From Allomuricauda sp. F6463D (GTDB lineage Bacteria; Bacteroidota; Bacteroidia; Flavobacteriales; Flavobacteriaceae), in the NCBI RefSeq assembly GCF_023015965.1, contig NZ_JALKAN010000001.1:124001-188000 (forward strand): 64,000 bases of DNA, written 5' to 3'. The notes under the pieces are model-generated. The model was given only the letters and a program-made list of their open reading frames with translations, searched no databases and was not told the DNA's origin. Each line of letters opens with the position of its first letter. The first letter of the stretch is position 1. Shown here one piece after another: positions 9,326 to 18,289 of the stretch. Both the position numbers and the translations under genes were made by a program.

Positions 9326-9511
9326 CTTTTGGCACCATCTGATGGAACCGTTTTGGATGCTGATGCACTAACCTTTAATTGGGAACCGTTGAAAGAGGCC
9401 GAAGGTTATAATGTTCAAGTAGCAACTCCAAATTTTGAAAATGGGGCACAACTGATAAAGTATGTGGGAAGTTTCTTTGGCAGGAATGGAAAAGCAAAAA
9501 ATAATCTGTAG
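9299..9511 (+). pseudogene. Fragment of a fibronectin-like lipoprotein gene
   Basis: The + strand reads DISEQTVTLLAPSDGTVLDA and then FNWEPLKEAEGYNVQVATPNFENGAQLI. This matches the start of the mature region of a lipoprotein family common in Flavobacteriaceae, in which an immunoglobulin/fibronectin-like repeat follows the signal sequence. The signal sequence is missing at the left, where the frame fuses head to head with the truncated secretin. The right end degenerates after about 50 codons. It is a remnant of a gene that was divergent from the secretin. Confidence 0.65.
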
Positions 9512-9580
9512 TATATTCCCGGTTACTGACCTTGATCATATTATGTTACCGAACAAGTCTGCAACTTTGATGTATGTAAT

Positions 9581-10369
9581 ATGAAAAAAACCACAACGAT
9601 GGACACCCTAAAATATCACGAAAGCAACAAGGCATTCAATGTATTTGTAGCAAGTACGTTTGCCGATTTAAAGCGTTTAAAAAAAGAGAACAACAAGGCT
9701 GCATTCAATGAGCTGTTGCTGAAAACGCTTCATCAGGTACGGCGCTATATCGTCAGTAGAATCGGCACAGCTTTAACAAAGGGAAACCTGCCCCATGGCA
9801 AATACCAACCTGATGATTTTATAGACCAACTTTTTATCGACGTCTATGATCATTTCGATGATGTCAAGAATGAAATGGAACTACACCCTTGGCTGTTCAA
9901 AAAAGCGAACGAATTGCTCGAGGATACCATTACAGATGAGGAATTCGACGACCATTTCTTGAAGAACATTGATGATTACTCAAAGGCGGAATGGGACGAG
10001 ATGGAAGAAAATTTTTCTACAGATGGTGGGGGTGATTATGTAATGGTCGAAGAGCTCGATGACATTTCCTATCCCAAAAATGACTATGTCCTGAACCATG
10101 TTTTTATTGAAGATAGAAAACAAAAACTCCAAGATAAACTAGATAGGGAATTGGATGAGGAGGATTTGAGAAGACATGTAAAAATGGTATTGCACAATTT
10201 GCCATTGCCCATGCGAACCATTTTTGAACTGGCGACAGAGTACGAATTCACCCTTGGGGAAATTGCTGAGATACAAAATGAAAGTTTGGATCAAGTACGT
10301 CAGCTTTTTGATAATGCCAAGAAAAGTATCGAGCTCAGTTTCTTTAATAGATATACCATTGATAAGTAG
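9581..10369 (+). CDS. Sigma-70-like regulator (region 4-type helix-turn-helix)
   Basis: Encodes 262 residues; an ATG at 9599 is an alternative start. The N-terminal half resembles a sigma region 2-like helical domain (LLKTLHQVRRYIVSRIGTAL and FIDQLFIDVYDHFDDVKNEM). The middle is very acidic. The C-terminus (about residues 205-255) is a region-4-like helix-turn-helix with VLHNLPLPMRTIFELATEYE and LGEIAEIQNESLDQVRQLFD. It probably directs RNA polymerase or acts as a DNA-binding regulator. No anti-sigma gene is adjacent: the left neighbour is a gene remnant and the right neighbour a convergent permease. Its long acidic middle sets it apart from ordinary ECF sigma factors. Confidence 0.7.
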   Translation: MKKTTTMDTLKYHESNKAFNVFVASTFADLKRLKKENNKAAFNELLLKTLHQVRRYIVSRIGTALTKGNLPHGKYQPDDFIDQLFIDVYDHFDDVKNEMELHPWLFKKANELLEDTITDEEFDDHFLKNIDDYSKAEWDEMEENFSTDGGGDYVMVEELDDISYPKNDYVLNHVFIEDRKQKLQDKLDRELDEEDLRRHVKMVLHNLPLPMRTIFELATEYEFTLGEIAEIQNESLDQVRQLFDNAKKSIELSFFNRYTIDK

Positions 10370-10429
10370 ACTGTAATAATGCTTTTAGGGCTTGATTTTT
10401 ATCGTTGACAATACAGGTTTGTCCTCCCA

Positions 10430-12190
10430 TCAGATTATTAACCGCACACCACCCAATTCTGCGATTTTATAAGGGAAGTGGTCACCGGGAGATCCGATAA
10501 ACATAAAATTGATGGGGATATTCCATTCCTTGGATATTTTGGTGATGAGCTCGGGTCCGAAAAGGGCATCCAATTCAATAAATTCAATTTTAATTTCGGG
10601 ATACTCCCTGTCCACAACCTTTATGTCATTTCTAAATTGCTTTGAAATTATATTGCCATTTTTTGTTGCGGCCACTACTTTCAATTTTTTTGTGTGTTCG
10701 TTTCTCAGAATGTATAAGAGTACTTTGTTCAGTGTTTCCACATCATCATTCTTGGTAAAATAAACGAACTCTTGCGAATTTATATCATCGATCAGCGATA
10801 CTATTTTATCATCCGCTTTTAACACCAGATTTCGGACAGGGTCAAAAACCGAATGGATGATTTTAAGAAGCAGCTTCAACAATAGGGTTCTGTTGAGCAT
10901 AACGGTTATAAAAACTATGGCAGGAACAGAGTATTCCAGAAATACGGATATATTACCGGATACGCCTTCTTCTGGTTGCATTGAAATATTTCCGATCAAG
11001 GCGAAAACAACTGCGGATATCGCCACCATAATGGCCAACCAACTTGCTTTTTCAGGTCTGGGCAAGCTGTTTCTTTTTACTTTCAACAGGATGTTCCCTA
11101 TGCCAAAAAGGGTCATTACGGATAAAAATGAAATGGTATAAACACCGGCCAATAGTTTCACATTTCCCTTGGTCATGAGCAGAATGGAAATAGTCAATAC
11201 CAAGAAAATAAGAATGATCCGATAGGAGCTTCCTTTTTTGTTTTTCTTTATAAAATATTGGGGCAACACCCTGTCCAAGGCCATTCGTTCCAACAAACCG
11301 GTAACCCCAACGAAACTGGTCAGAACCGCCCCGCTAAGAACTAAGAATGCATCAAGGCCAATCAATATCGACAACCAATTACCACCGACCTGCGATGCCA
11401 TTTCAACCAAAAGTGTGTTTTGGTAGGGTTCACTTTGCAATAGGGGCATGGAGAACAATGAAAGGGCAAAAAGTGCAGCCAACGGATTAATGACACTCAC
11501 CACCATCCACATGTTTTTCAATGTTTTTGGAAAAACCCCTTTTTGTTGGTCTTCTACAAAGTTGGCCGAACTTTCAAAGCCCGAAACCCCTAACATGGAA
11601 GCTGCAAAACCGAGGAAAATGGCTTTGGTAATACTACCCCCGGTAACTGGCAAATGCCAGTTTTGTATAAATGTCTGTAAGCCGTTATTGGCCAGAAAAT
11701 AAATGATAAAGACACTGAGGATGGCAAAGGAAGCGAGATGGAAAAGAAAGATTCCGATAGCTACTTTTGCCGATTCGGAAACCCCACCGATGGTAAGAAC
11801 ACCAAAGAAACTTAACAAAAGAATGGTCGCGATAATTATGGGGATAGAGGGGATTAAATGATGTAGGTAATGGACGGCTTCGTTGGCCGATATAACCGCG
11901 GTGGCCATATAGGACAACAAGGTCAATGTGGCCGCAAAGGAGGCCATAAATTTACTTGTGGTGTTCAGTAAGGCATTATAGGCTCCGCCGTTCAAGGGCA
12001 GGGCACCGACCACTTCCCCATATATTTTCCTGAACAAAAAAAGGACAAAAGAGACCATAAGCAACGTAATCCATGCATATTGCCCCGCAAAGGCAATTGC
12101 CAATGCGGATACATATAACACCGAAGAACTGATATCGTTTCCGCATATGGCCGTAGATGCCAGTTCATTTAGTTTCTTATGGCCTTTCAT
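10430..12190 (-). CDS. APC superfamily amino-acid permease with C-terminal cytosolic domain
   Basis: Encodes 586 residues. The first 430 or so hold about 12 membrane helices with the APC-family first-helix motif (AICGNDISSSVLYVSALAIA) and the cytoplasmic-loop segment GFESSANFVEDQQKG. The last 140 residues are soluble, with alternating strands and helices (LKVVAATKNGNIISKQFRND, IEFIELDALFGPELITKISK), resembling a small Rossmann- or USP-like regulatory domain. Permeases of this type usually exchange amino acids or polyamines; the substrate cannot be told. The soluble tail is the unusual part and may sense a ligand or partner. The gene faces the sigma-like gene tail to tail and has no clear terminator. 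Confidence 0.85.
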   Translation of the reverse strand: MKGHKKLNELASTAICGNDISSSVLYVSALAIAFAGQYAWITLLMVSFVLFLFRKIYGEVVGALPLNGGAYNALLNTTSKFMASFAATLTLLSYMATAVISANEAVHYLHHLIPSIPIIIATILLLSFFGVLTIGGVSESAKVAIGIFLFHLASFAILSVFIIYFLANNGLQTFIQNWHLPVTGGSITKAIFLGFAASMLGVSGFESSANFVEDQQKGVFPKTLKNMWMVVSVINPLAALFALSLFSMPLLQSEPYQNTLLVEMASQVGGNWLSILIGLDAFLVLSGAVLTSFVGVTGLLERMALDRVLPQYFIKKNKKGSSYRIILIFLVLTISILLMTKGNVKLLAGVYTISFLSVMTLFGIGNILLKVKRNSLPRPEKASWLAIMVAISAVVFALIGNISMQPEEGVSGNISVFLEYSVPAIVFITVMLNRTLLLKLLLKIIHSVFDPVRNLVLKADDKIVSLIDDINSQEFVYFTKNDDVETLNKVLLYILRNEHTKKLKVVAATKNGNIISKQFRNDIKVVDREYPEIKIEFIELDALFGPELITKISKEWNIPINFMFIGSPGDHFPYKIAELGGVRLII

Positions 12191-12275
12191 AAGTATGTTC
12201 TTATTTTAAAATAACCTTATCCCATCATGCCAAAAATAAACTTATTGATTTTTTGGGTTCAGAATCAGTTGGAAC

Positions 12276-13172
12276 TTATGTTAAAAAATCAGGGTCCTTA
12301 TAAGCAGGGTTTGGGTATTTGTAAAATCCCTCTCCTGTAGAAATCCCTAATTTATTTTTATCTATATAATTCTCTTTCAGATATTTTACCGTTTTTATTT
12401 TTAACTCATCCTGGGTTTTTTCCGCTGCTATTTTATCAATATTATAAGCGGTGGTAATGCCCACGACATCGAGAATAGCAAAAGGGCCCGCAGGGGCTCC
12501 TGTAGCTTTCATCCAAGTTTTGTCTATTGTTTGCGGATCGGCAACTTCAGTGACCAGTAAACGGGTGGCAGCACTTAACAATGGTACCAATAACGAATTC
12601 AGAATATACCCAGGCTGCTCTTTGTGTAAGGGCAAGGCCAACATACCAATGGCTTTTGCAAATGCTACAACATCATTAAAAATCTTGGGATCGGTCGAGG
12701 CGTGGCCCATAATTTCCGCAGTATTGTGAATCCATATGGTATTGGCGAAATGTAAGGCCAGAAATTTTGAAGGCCTGCCCGTGGCCTCTACGAATTGGCT
12801 GGGCAATAGTGTGGAAGAGTTGGTGGCGAACACTGTTTTTTCCGGAGCCACTTCCGCCAATTTTTTATAAAAATCCGTTTTTATGGCTGGATTTTCGGGT
12901 ACGGCCTCAATCAGCAAATCCGCATCTTTGACCGCTTCGGCCAAATCAGAGATGTAGCTTAAATTTTGGGCAGTTTTATCTATTTGTTGCTGTGTAGCGT
13001 TTAAATCCTTCTTATATGCCTCGCTGAGAACACTGAATTTGGATTTTGCTTTTTCCAGTGCCTCGTCGGTAATATCATAAACAGTTACATGAAATCCATG
13101 AAACGCAGTCTGAAATGCAATCTGATACCCTAGAACGCCACTCCCGGCGACAGTAATATTTTTATAGTCCAT
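12276..13172 (-). CDS. 3-hydroxyacyl-CoA dehydrogenase, NAD-dependent
   Basis: Encodes 298 residues. The N-terminal Rossmann fold has the dinucleotide motif GSGVLG at residues 10-15. The family motif ATNSSTLLPSQF and the catalytic region around LALHFANTIW (catalytic His) and EIMGHASTDP follow. The C-terminal helical domain ends with GISTGEGFYKYPNP, typical of short single-function HCDH proteins such as 3-hydroxybutyryl-CoA dehydrogenase. It oxidises a 3-hydroxyacyl-CoA to the 3-keto form with NAD. It stands alone here, without other beta-oxidation genes, just downstream of dps on the same strand (65 nt apart). Confidence 0.9.
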   Translation of the reverse strand: MDYKNITVAGSGVLGYQIAFQTAFHGFHVTVYDITDEALEKAKSKFSVLSEAYKKDLNATQQQIDKTAQNLSYISDLAEAVKDADLLIEAVPENPAIKTDFYKKLAEVAPEKTVFATNSSTLLPSQFVEATGRPSKFLALHFANTIWIHNTAEIMGHASTDPKIFNDVVAFAKAIGMLALPLHKEQPGYILNSLLVPLLSAATRLLVTEVADPQTIDKTWMKATGAPAGPFAILDVVGITTAYNIDKIAAEKTQDELKIKTVKYLKENYIDKNKLGISTGEGFYKYPNPAYKDPDFLT

Positions 13173-13237
13173 TTTTTTAGCTTTTTAAATTGTAATATGC
13201 TGTTTTTCCAATTGTTATAGGTGGATTGGAAAATTAT

Positions 13238-13714
13238 TTATTGTAGATGTGAACGTAGCATCCATGCGGTTTTCTCATGTTGTTCCATTAACCCGGTAAT
13301 ATAATCGCTGATGCCCTCGGCCTGCCATTTATCCGCAATGGGCTTAATTTCCTCCCTTAGGAAAATAATGATGCTCTCATGGTCTTCCAACAATTCGGCA
13401 AATATGCTTTGGCTGTCATTTTTACCTTTTGTTTTCTCGGTAAGATGTGTTAACTCCGAATACTTTTTTAAGGTTGCGGGCACATAATGACCTACCGCAC
13501 GTATTTTTTCGGCAACAGTATCGACAATCTCTTGTTGTTCTTCGTACAAGGTCTCCAAATAAACGTGTACCGTATGGAAATCAGGGCCTTCAACGTTCCA
13601 ATGAAAATTTAGCGTTTTTGAATAGAGTACAAATTCGTCGGCCAATATTTTGGCTAATTGATCGGCGATGGCTTGTCTGTTTTCTGCTGAAATTCCGATG
13701 TTTGGTGTTTTCAT
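13238..13714 (-). CDS. dps: Dps family ferritin-like DNA-protection protein
   Basis: Encodes 158 residues, the normal Dps length. The dinuclear iron site residues at the dimer interface are visible in NFHWNVEGPDFHTVH (His) and in EEQQEIVDTVAEKIRAVG (Asp and Glu), with the closing MEQHEKTAWMLRSHL. Dps stores iron, detoxifies peroxide and often coats DNA in stationary phase. It is transcribed ahead of the hydroxyacyl-CoA dehydrogenase gene. It fits with the many other stress proteins in this window (two CsbD, HdeD, Ysc84). An own promoter in the 168 nt upstream is likely, but I cannot define it. Confidence 0.95.
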   Translation of the reverse strand: MKTPNIGISAENRQAIADQLAKILADEFVLYSKTLNFHWNVEGPDFHTVHVYLETLYEEQQEIVDTVAEKIRAVGHYVPATLKKYSELTHLTEKTKGKNDSQSIFAELLEDHESIIIFLREEIKPIADKWQAEGISDYITGLMEQHEKTAWMLRSHLQ

Positions 13715-13848
13715 TTTTACTGTTTTTATGAATTACTGTTCAAAGGTATTGGGATCGGAAAGGGATTAAACTGATTGAAATCATGGAATGGTTTTTTAAT
13801 AAAATTTTATAATTAAAGTATGATTGGAGATAAAGTAGGAGGTAGATA

Positions 13849-13866
13849 AAAGGTGATGGCACCTTT
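13849..13866 (-). terminator. Weak hairpin terminator downstream of the DUF2238 gene
   Basis: On the minus strand AAAGGTG-CCAT-CACCTTT forms a 7-bp stem followed by a short T run (CACCTTTTATC). It lies 16 nt after the DUF2238 gene stop and before the dps promoter region, so it probably separates the two transcripts. Confidence 0.5.
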
Positions 13867-13882
13867 ATTATAAAATGCCTTT

Positions 13883-14506
13883 CTAGTTTTTTTTATGGCG
13901 TTGGTGAAGTGCAAAAAAAATGGAAAAAGCCAAAGCTGCCCCAAGAAAGGCCATGGCCATATCTTTTTGGGCGTCCCAAATATCACCTTGTGTTCCCAAA
14001 TAGGAAATGCCCTGCTCTACAAAGAAAACAGCGGCCACCAACCATTCAATGATTTCATAAAGCCCACTAACCGAAAGGGTTACTGTAATAGGTAACAAAA
14101 AAGCAATACGCGGAGGATATTGTAGCCATTTTATGAAGCATTCCTGCATGGGGTAATATAGCAAAAAGCCGAAGCTGAAGTGTACCAACCTATCGTACTG
14201 GTTTCTTGGGGAACCGAAAACATCTTGCAGCCAGAACCCGAAGGTATTCCCGGCATAGGTATATTTTGAGCCATAGACGTGCAGGCATAAAAAAATACAG
14301 ATCAGCAAATAACTAAAGTTGCTAAATCTGTATCTTTTAAAAGTCAATATTAAAAAAAGCAGGGAAATGGCCGTTAAGGTATTTTCGATAAGCCAATTGG
14401 ATACATCTGTTGTTCCAATTAAGGAATTGGACCACACGATGATAAACAAAAGCATTAAAAAGGGCAACAATACTTTCTTTGTGGTTATGGTACTGCTAAT
14501 TGTCAT
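13883..14506 (-). CDS. DUF2238 (YjdF-like) membrane protein
   Basis: Encodes 207 residues with about six membrane helices. The family signature is clear: RNQYDRLVHFSFGFLLYYPM and LYEIIEWLVAAVF with QGDIWDAQKDMAMAFLGAAL, which hold the conserved acidic, His and Gln residues. The function of the family is unknown; YjdF-type proteins are found in many bacteria as single inner-membrane proteins. The gene sits 25 nt downstream of an NDH-2/SQR-like flavoprotein gene on the same strand, suggesting joint expression. Confidence 0.85.
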   Translation of the reverse strand: MTISSTITTKKVLLPFLMLLFIIVWSNSLIGTTDVSNWLIENTLTAISLLFLILTFKRYRFSNFSYLLICIFLCLHVYGSKYTYAGNTFGFWLQDVFGSPRNQYDRLVHFSFGFLLYYPMQECFIKWLQYPPRIAFLLPITVTLSVSGLYEIIEWLVAAVFFVEQGISYLGTQGDIWDAQKDMAMAFLGAALAFSIFFALHQRHKKN

Positions 14507-14531
14507 TTATCAAGATTTCACGGCGATCTTT

Positions 14532-15797
14532 TTATATTATCGAATGATCACCGACTATTTCGGACAAGGGCAACCCCCAACTTGGTACTTTTCCACCTAA
14601 TGTTTGGTACATCGTTTTGAAACCCATCTTTAAAATATAAGGAGTGTACCCCATTTTTAAGATACTAGTTTCTCCACCCCACCATTCATTGGTGTGCATA
14701 TAAAAACCCTTGTTGTTGCCCATATCGCCATAACACAATAACATAGGTTGTAACGGGGCTATTTTTTCATTCTTGCCAAGAATATCATTTGCTATAACCA
14801 TTGAGGCAATTTCACACTCCATATGCCCCAATGAACCAATTTTTGGTATGGTGACACTTGCTGCATCGCCAACAGCAAAAATTTCTGGAAAATCCGGATT
14901 CCTCATGAAAAGATCGGTTATTACAAATCCTTGGTCGTCAACAAAGGGAAGATCCTTCATAAAACTGTGGGGCTCCCAATTGGGAAATACTATTTTCATT
15001 TCAGCCTCTAAGCTGGTTCCGTCCTTAAATTCAATGCCTTCCTTGTATATTCTTTTAATGCCTATGGTATTGGTTTTGTACCCATAGCCCATCTCTGATA
15101 CCATTGGTAGCAATTGGTCCAGAATACTTTTTCCGGCATCCTCGGCAATAACATCGCCAGGAGTAAACAAGGTAATGTTCTTGGCATCTCCTTTTTTATG
15201 TTTTTTTAACCAATCGGCCATAGAGAAGGCCAGTTCTACAGGAGGTCCTTCGCATGCAGCTACGGCCACTGGTACTTTAGGGAGTTTTGGGCTTTGTCCT
15301 TGAACAAACCGATCTGATCCGATTGCAATGTGCCCGCCTTTGTATTCGTTGTACAAATAGTTACGTACCTCATTACCATAAAAAGTGTCGGAAAAAGTAT
15401 GTCCAAATTCGGCGAAGCCTTCAATTTTATCATAAGCCAGTTTACAGCCCAGGGCTATAACCAAGTAATCATAGATTATAACTTCTTGGGCGGCTCCTTT
15501 TCTTTCGTTGGGTGTAAAGTGTACCTTTTTATTGGAGGCATCAATATGTTCTACTTCGCCTTGTATGAATTCACTCCCATCCGATTTTAAAAATTTTCGA
15601 AATTGAAACTCTAAGGTGTCCGCCGGATTATGACCATTGAAAACTTCAATGGGAATATTAGGGATGAAATTGATATAATTTTTACGGTCAATAACCGTAA
15701 TCGTTACATGATCGCCTGCATCCCTGTGCAGGTAACGCGCAATTGTAAGTCCCGCAAAATTGCAACCAAGGACTAAAATTTTTTTTTTGTTTTTCAT
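14532..15797 (-). CDS. NAD(P)/FAD-dependent oxidoreductase (sulfide:quinone reductase/NDH-2-like)
   Basis: Encodes 421 residues from the ATG at 15797; an earlier in-frame TTG is less likely. The FAD-binding motif GCNFAGLTIAR is near the N-terminus, a second nucleotide-binding segment with ACEGPPVELAF lies mid-protein, and the closing FAD motif is IFAVGDAAS. A C-terminal tail with Trp and Gly (MHTNEWWGGETSILKMGYTP) may be the membrane anchor. Only one Cys is seen at the place where sulfide:quinone reductases have their redox pair, so a quinone-linked NADH dehydrogenase or another electron donor is equally possible. It forms a likely operon with the DUF2238 gene. Confidence 0.8.
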   Translation of the reverse strand: MKNKKKILVLGCNFAGLTIARYLHRDAGDHVTITVIDRKNYINFIPNIPIEVFNGHNPADTLEFQFRKFLKSDGSEFIQGEVEHIDASNKKVHFTPNERKGAAQEVIIYDYLVIALGCKLAYDKIEGFAEFGHTFSDTFYGNEVRNYLYNEYKGGHIAIGSDRFVQGQSPKLPKVPVAVAACEGPPVELAFSMADWLKKHKKGDAKNITLFTPGDVIAEDAGKSILDQLLPMVSEMGYGYKTNTIGIKRIYKEGIEFKDGTSLEAEMKIVFPNWEPHSFMKDLPFVDDQGFVITDLFMRNPDFPEIFAVGDAASVTIPKIGSLGHMECEIASMVIANDILGKNEKIAPLQPMLLCYGDMGNNKGFYMHTNEWWGGETSILKMGYTPYILKMGFKTMYQTLGGKVPSWGLPLSEIVGDHSII

Positions 15798-15884
15798 GAT
15801 ATGACTTTTGTTCAATTTGTTTGTATCCCGTTCAAGGAGGGGTATTTTATTGTGTCCCCTTAAAACCTGACCTATTAAAGTTTC

Positions 15885-16457
15885 TTAATTATCGCCAAAG
15901 GTTTTGCCCAATTTTTTTAAATTGATTCCCAAGAATATCCTGAAAATTCCGGCGGTTATAAGGGCAAAGGCCGTCATATATACAATGCTGAGACCTGCAA
16001 ACAATGGATTTGCCAAGAGCAAAAAGGAAAACAACAGGGTGACAATACTCCAAAATAGAAGCCATCCCCATTGAGGTATTCCTGCAGATTTTAATTGAAA
16101 GGACAGACCAATGGACAATATGCTCTGGAACAGCAACCAAAAACCAACATATAAAGGTAAAATGGCCATGGTCATCAAAGGATGGGCCAAGAGTAATATA
16201 CCGATGATCAGATCTAGGATACCTCCGGACAAGTACCAGCCCCAATCTTTCATTTCATTTTTATTGGAAATAGAAAATACAATCTGGAATATTCCAGAGA
16301 TAAAAATGAACATGCTGAAAATAATACTTAGTGAGATATAGCTTTCCAATGGGGTCCGCAATACCCAAATTCCCACAAATATGTACAGTAGGCCTATTAA
16401 AATTGATAACCACCAGTTTTTGATCGCTTTTTGGGCTGAACCTAGAATTGTTCCCAT
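15885..16457 (-). CDS. HdeD family (DUF308) membrane protein
   Basis: Encodes 190 residues with six membrane helices in three hairpins, the repeated fold of HdeD proteins. Typical lines are WWLSILIGLLYIFVGIWVL near the start and the internal repeats LSGGILDLIIGILLLAHPL and LLFWSIVTLLFSFLLLANPL, each with the Asn/His-Pro-Leu ending. HdeD is linked to acid resistance in enterobacteria; in Bacteroidota its role is unproven. It lies 87 nt upstream of the flavoprotein on the same strand and probably belongs to the same stress-linked unit. Confidence 0.88.
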   Translation of the reverse strand: MGTILGSAQKAIKNWWLSILIGLLYIFVGIWVLRTPLESYISLSIIFSMFIFISGIFQIVFSISNKNEMKDWGWYLSGGILDLIIGILLLAHPLMTMAILPLYVGFWLLFQSILSIGLSFQLKSAGIPQWGWLLFWSIVTLLFSFLLLANPLFAGLSIVYMTAFALITAGIFRIFLGINLKKLGKTFGDN

Positions 16458-16747
16458 GATTTCTATTATTTAAGGTGTTTGTTCTACACTATGTTCAAAA
16501 GAAATGACGAGTTACCCTGTTTCGTATACTCGTTCAAAAATCAAAATCCCTGATTTTGTTCTTGTTCTTATGTTTTTTTAATGTGTATCGACTATCCGGT
16601 TGGATATGTGCATTACCTTGGTTGTCAATACCAACCCCAAAATTATGGGTAGTCCAGGGAGTAAATTATGACCTAGGTCAGTAACGTTGGAAAAATATGA
16701 TTTCTTCGGTGTGTATGTGGGCATCCCTTAAATATAGGGCATTATAT

Positions 16748-17509
16748 TCATTCAAATGTATTTGGTTCTTCCAGTGCCTGTATGGTGCCTTTATAGCCTA
16801 TTTCAAAAATCTCATCAATGCTCCCCATATCAAAAGTGGCATAATCGCTCAGTTGTTCTGGGGATATCACCATATCACAATCGGGGAACTTGGTAATGGA
16901 ATCATGGGCAGATTTTATTTTATAGGCCCTTTCAATCACATTATAGGAATGTTTTAGGTCTTGTATGTTGATTTTCTTCAATGGGTTGACATAACTGCCG
17001 ATGATTCGATCGCAGCTTTCTTTCAGCGGTTCCACCGGAAAATTATTCAGCGTTCCTCCATCTATAAAATAGGACCCATTGATGTTTACCGGGGAAAAGA
17101 CTCCGGGGAAGGAGGCTGAGGCCAATACGGGGCGTATGAGCTCCCCTTTATTAAAAATTTTAAGGGTTCCATCTAGGACGTTCGTGGCAGTTATGAAAAG
17201 CGGTTTTTTTAATGAACTGAAATCATCATGGTGCAAGTATTCCTGAAAATCGGCATAATATTTTTCCGTATCCAAGATTCCTGGTTTTTTTCTGGCATAA
17301 CGGGTTGCATCGAACAATGGAGCTGTCTTGAAAAAACGCAATATTTCGGACCAGTCCGTGCCATGCGCATATAGCGCACCAACAATGGCACCTGCGCTGG
17401 TGCCCGAAATATGGGTAGGGAATATGTTGTGCTCCTCCAGGGCCTTGATGACGCCGATATGGGCCACACCCCTGGCACCTCCTCCGGAAAGTACTAGGCC
17501 TATTTTCAT
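16748..17509 (-). CDS. Patatin-like phospholipase
   Basis: Encodes 253 residues forming one patatin domain. The oxyanion motif GGGARG is at residues 9-14, the nucleophile Ser38 is in GTSAG, and the dyad partner Asp150 is in YFIDGGTLNN. There is no signal peptide and no outer-membrane barrel, so this is a compact cytosolic or peripheral enzyme rather than a type V secreted patatin. It should cleave acyl chains from phospholipids or other lipid esters. It follows the DUF6134 protein gene by 51 nt on the same strand. Confidence 0.92.
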   Translation of the reverse strand: MKIGLVLSGGGARGVAHIGVIKALEEHNIFPTHISGTSAGAIVGALYAHGTDWSEILRFFKTAPLFDATRYARKKPGILDTEKYYADFQEYLHHDDFSSLKKPLFITATNVLDGTLKIFNKGELIRPVLASASFPGVFSPVNINGSYFIDGGTLNNFPVEPLKESCDRIIGSYVNPLKKINIQDLKHSYNVIERAYKIKSAHDSITKFPDCDMVISPEQLSDYATFDMGSIDEIFEIGYKGTIQALEEPNTFE

Positions 17510-17560
17510 TTGCTTTTGGATTTATTCGGGTAGATCATTGAGTCTTCCATTTGATTTAAT

Positions 17561-18154
17561 TTAGTTATGGGCCAATATTTCCAATTGGATAATCCCACCG
17601 TCGATTGTTGCTTTTTTCAAGACCCTATTTTCATAATAGTATAGGTTCTCTTTGTTTTTTGCGTTGATTTTTTTGTAAATATGATTTCCCAAGTCGATTA
17701 TATGGTTCATACTTCCGTCCTGTTCGGAATAGCATTGGTCTATTTGGGTGGGTTCTTCAAAATACAATAGAATTGTTGAATAATCTATCGCGTCTTTCAG
17801 TACAATTTGGTCACCATTGTCCTTTGTGACTTGATATGTATCCTTATCACGGAGGGTGTGGGTCTTGGAATGCGGCTTGTCGTTTATGGTTATCTCAACA
17901 TTCGCTTCCTCTAATTGATCCTTAATAAAAGTGACACTATAGTTATAATCCACCTCTACGTCCACAATCAATCGCGTTTGTATATTGGTCGTGCTATGAT
18001 AAAGGGTCTTTGATCCAACTGTTTTCTGACTGGTCATTAAACTTCCCACTACTTTGTTTTTGAGCACAACATCAAAATAAAGGTCGGTCCTTGTATTATC
18101 CGTATGGTCAGTTAGAAAAAACAATACCGTTCCCAAGAGTAAATATCGTGCCAT
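17561..18154 (-). CDS. DUF6134 family exported protein
   Basis: Encodes 197 residues with a hydrophobic N-terminal segment (ARYLLLGTVLFFLT) that is probably a signal peptide. The rest is strand-rich: FDVVLKNKVVGSLMTSQK, followed by a sensor-like pattern of beta-hairpins ending LKKATIDGGIIQLEI. This matches the uncharacterised DUF6134 family of Bacteroidota, thought to be periplasmic. Function is unknown. It lies between the ABC exporter genes (135 nt upstream) and the patatin gene on the same strand. Confidence 0.65.
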   Translation of the reverse strand: MARYLLLGTVLFFLTDHTDNTRTDLYFDVVLKNKVVGSLMTSQKTVGSKTLYHSTTNIQTRLIVDVEVDYNYSVTFIKDQLEEANVEITINDKPHSKTHTLRDKDTYQVTKDNGDQIVLKDAIDYSTILLYFEEPTQIDQCYSEQDGSMNHIIDLGNHIYKKINAKNKENLYYYENRVLKKATIDGGIIQLEILAHN

Positions 18155-18289
18155 ACAATAGAATGAAAAAATGAAAAATAATCAAGTGACAAAATAGTAT
18201 AATTATATTTGGTATGGCAATGACGGGGAACAAATTGTGATTGATTAAAGGTTATTATCATTAAAAATGATGCTCTCTTGTTCTCCTAT

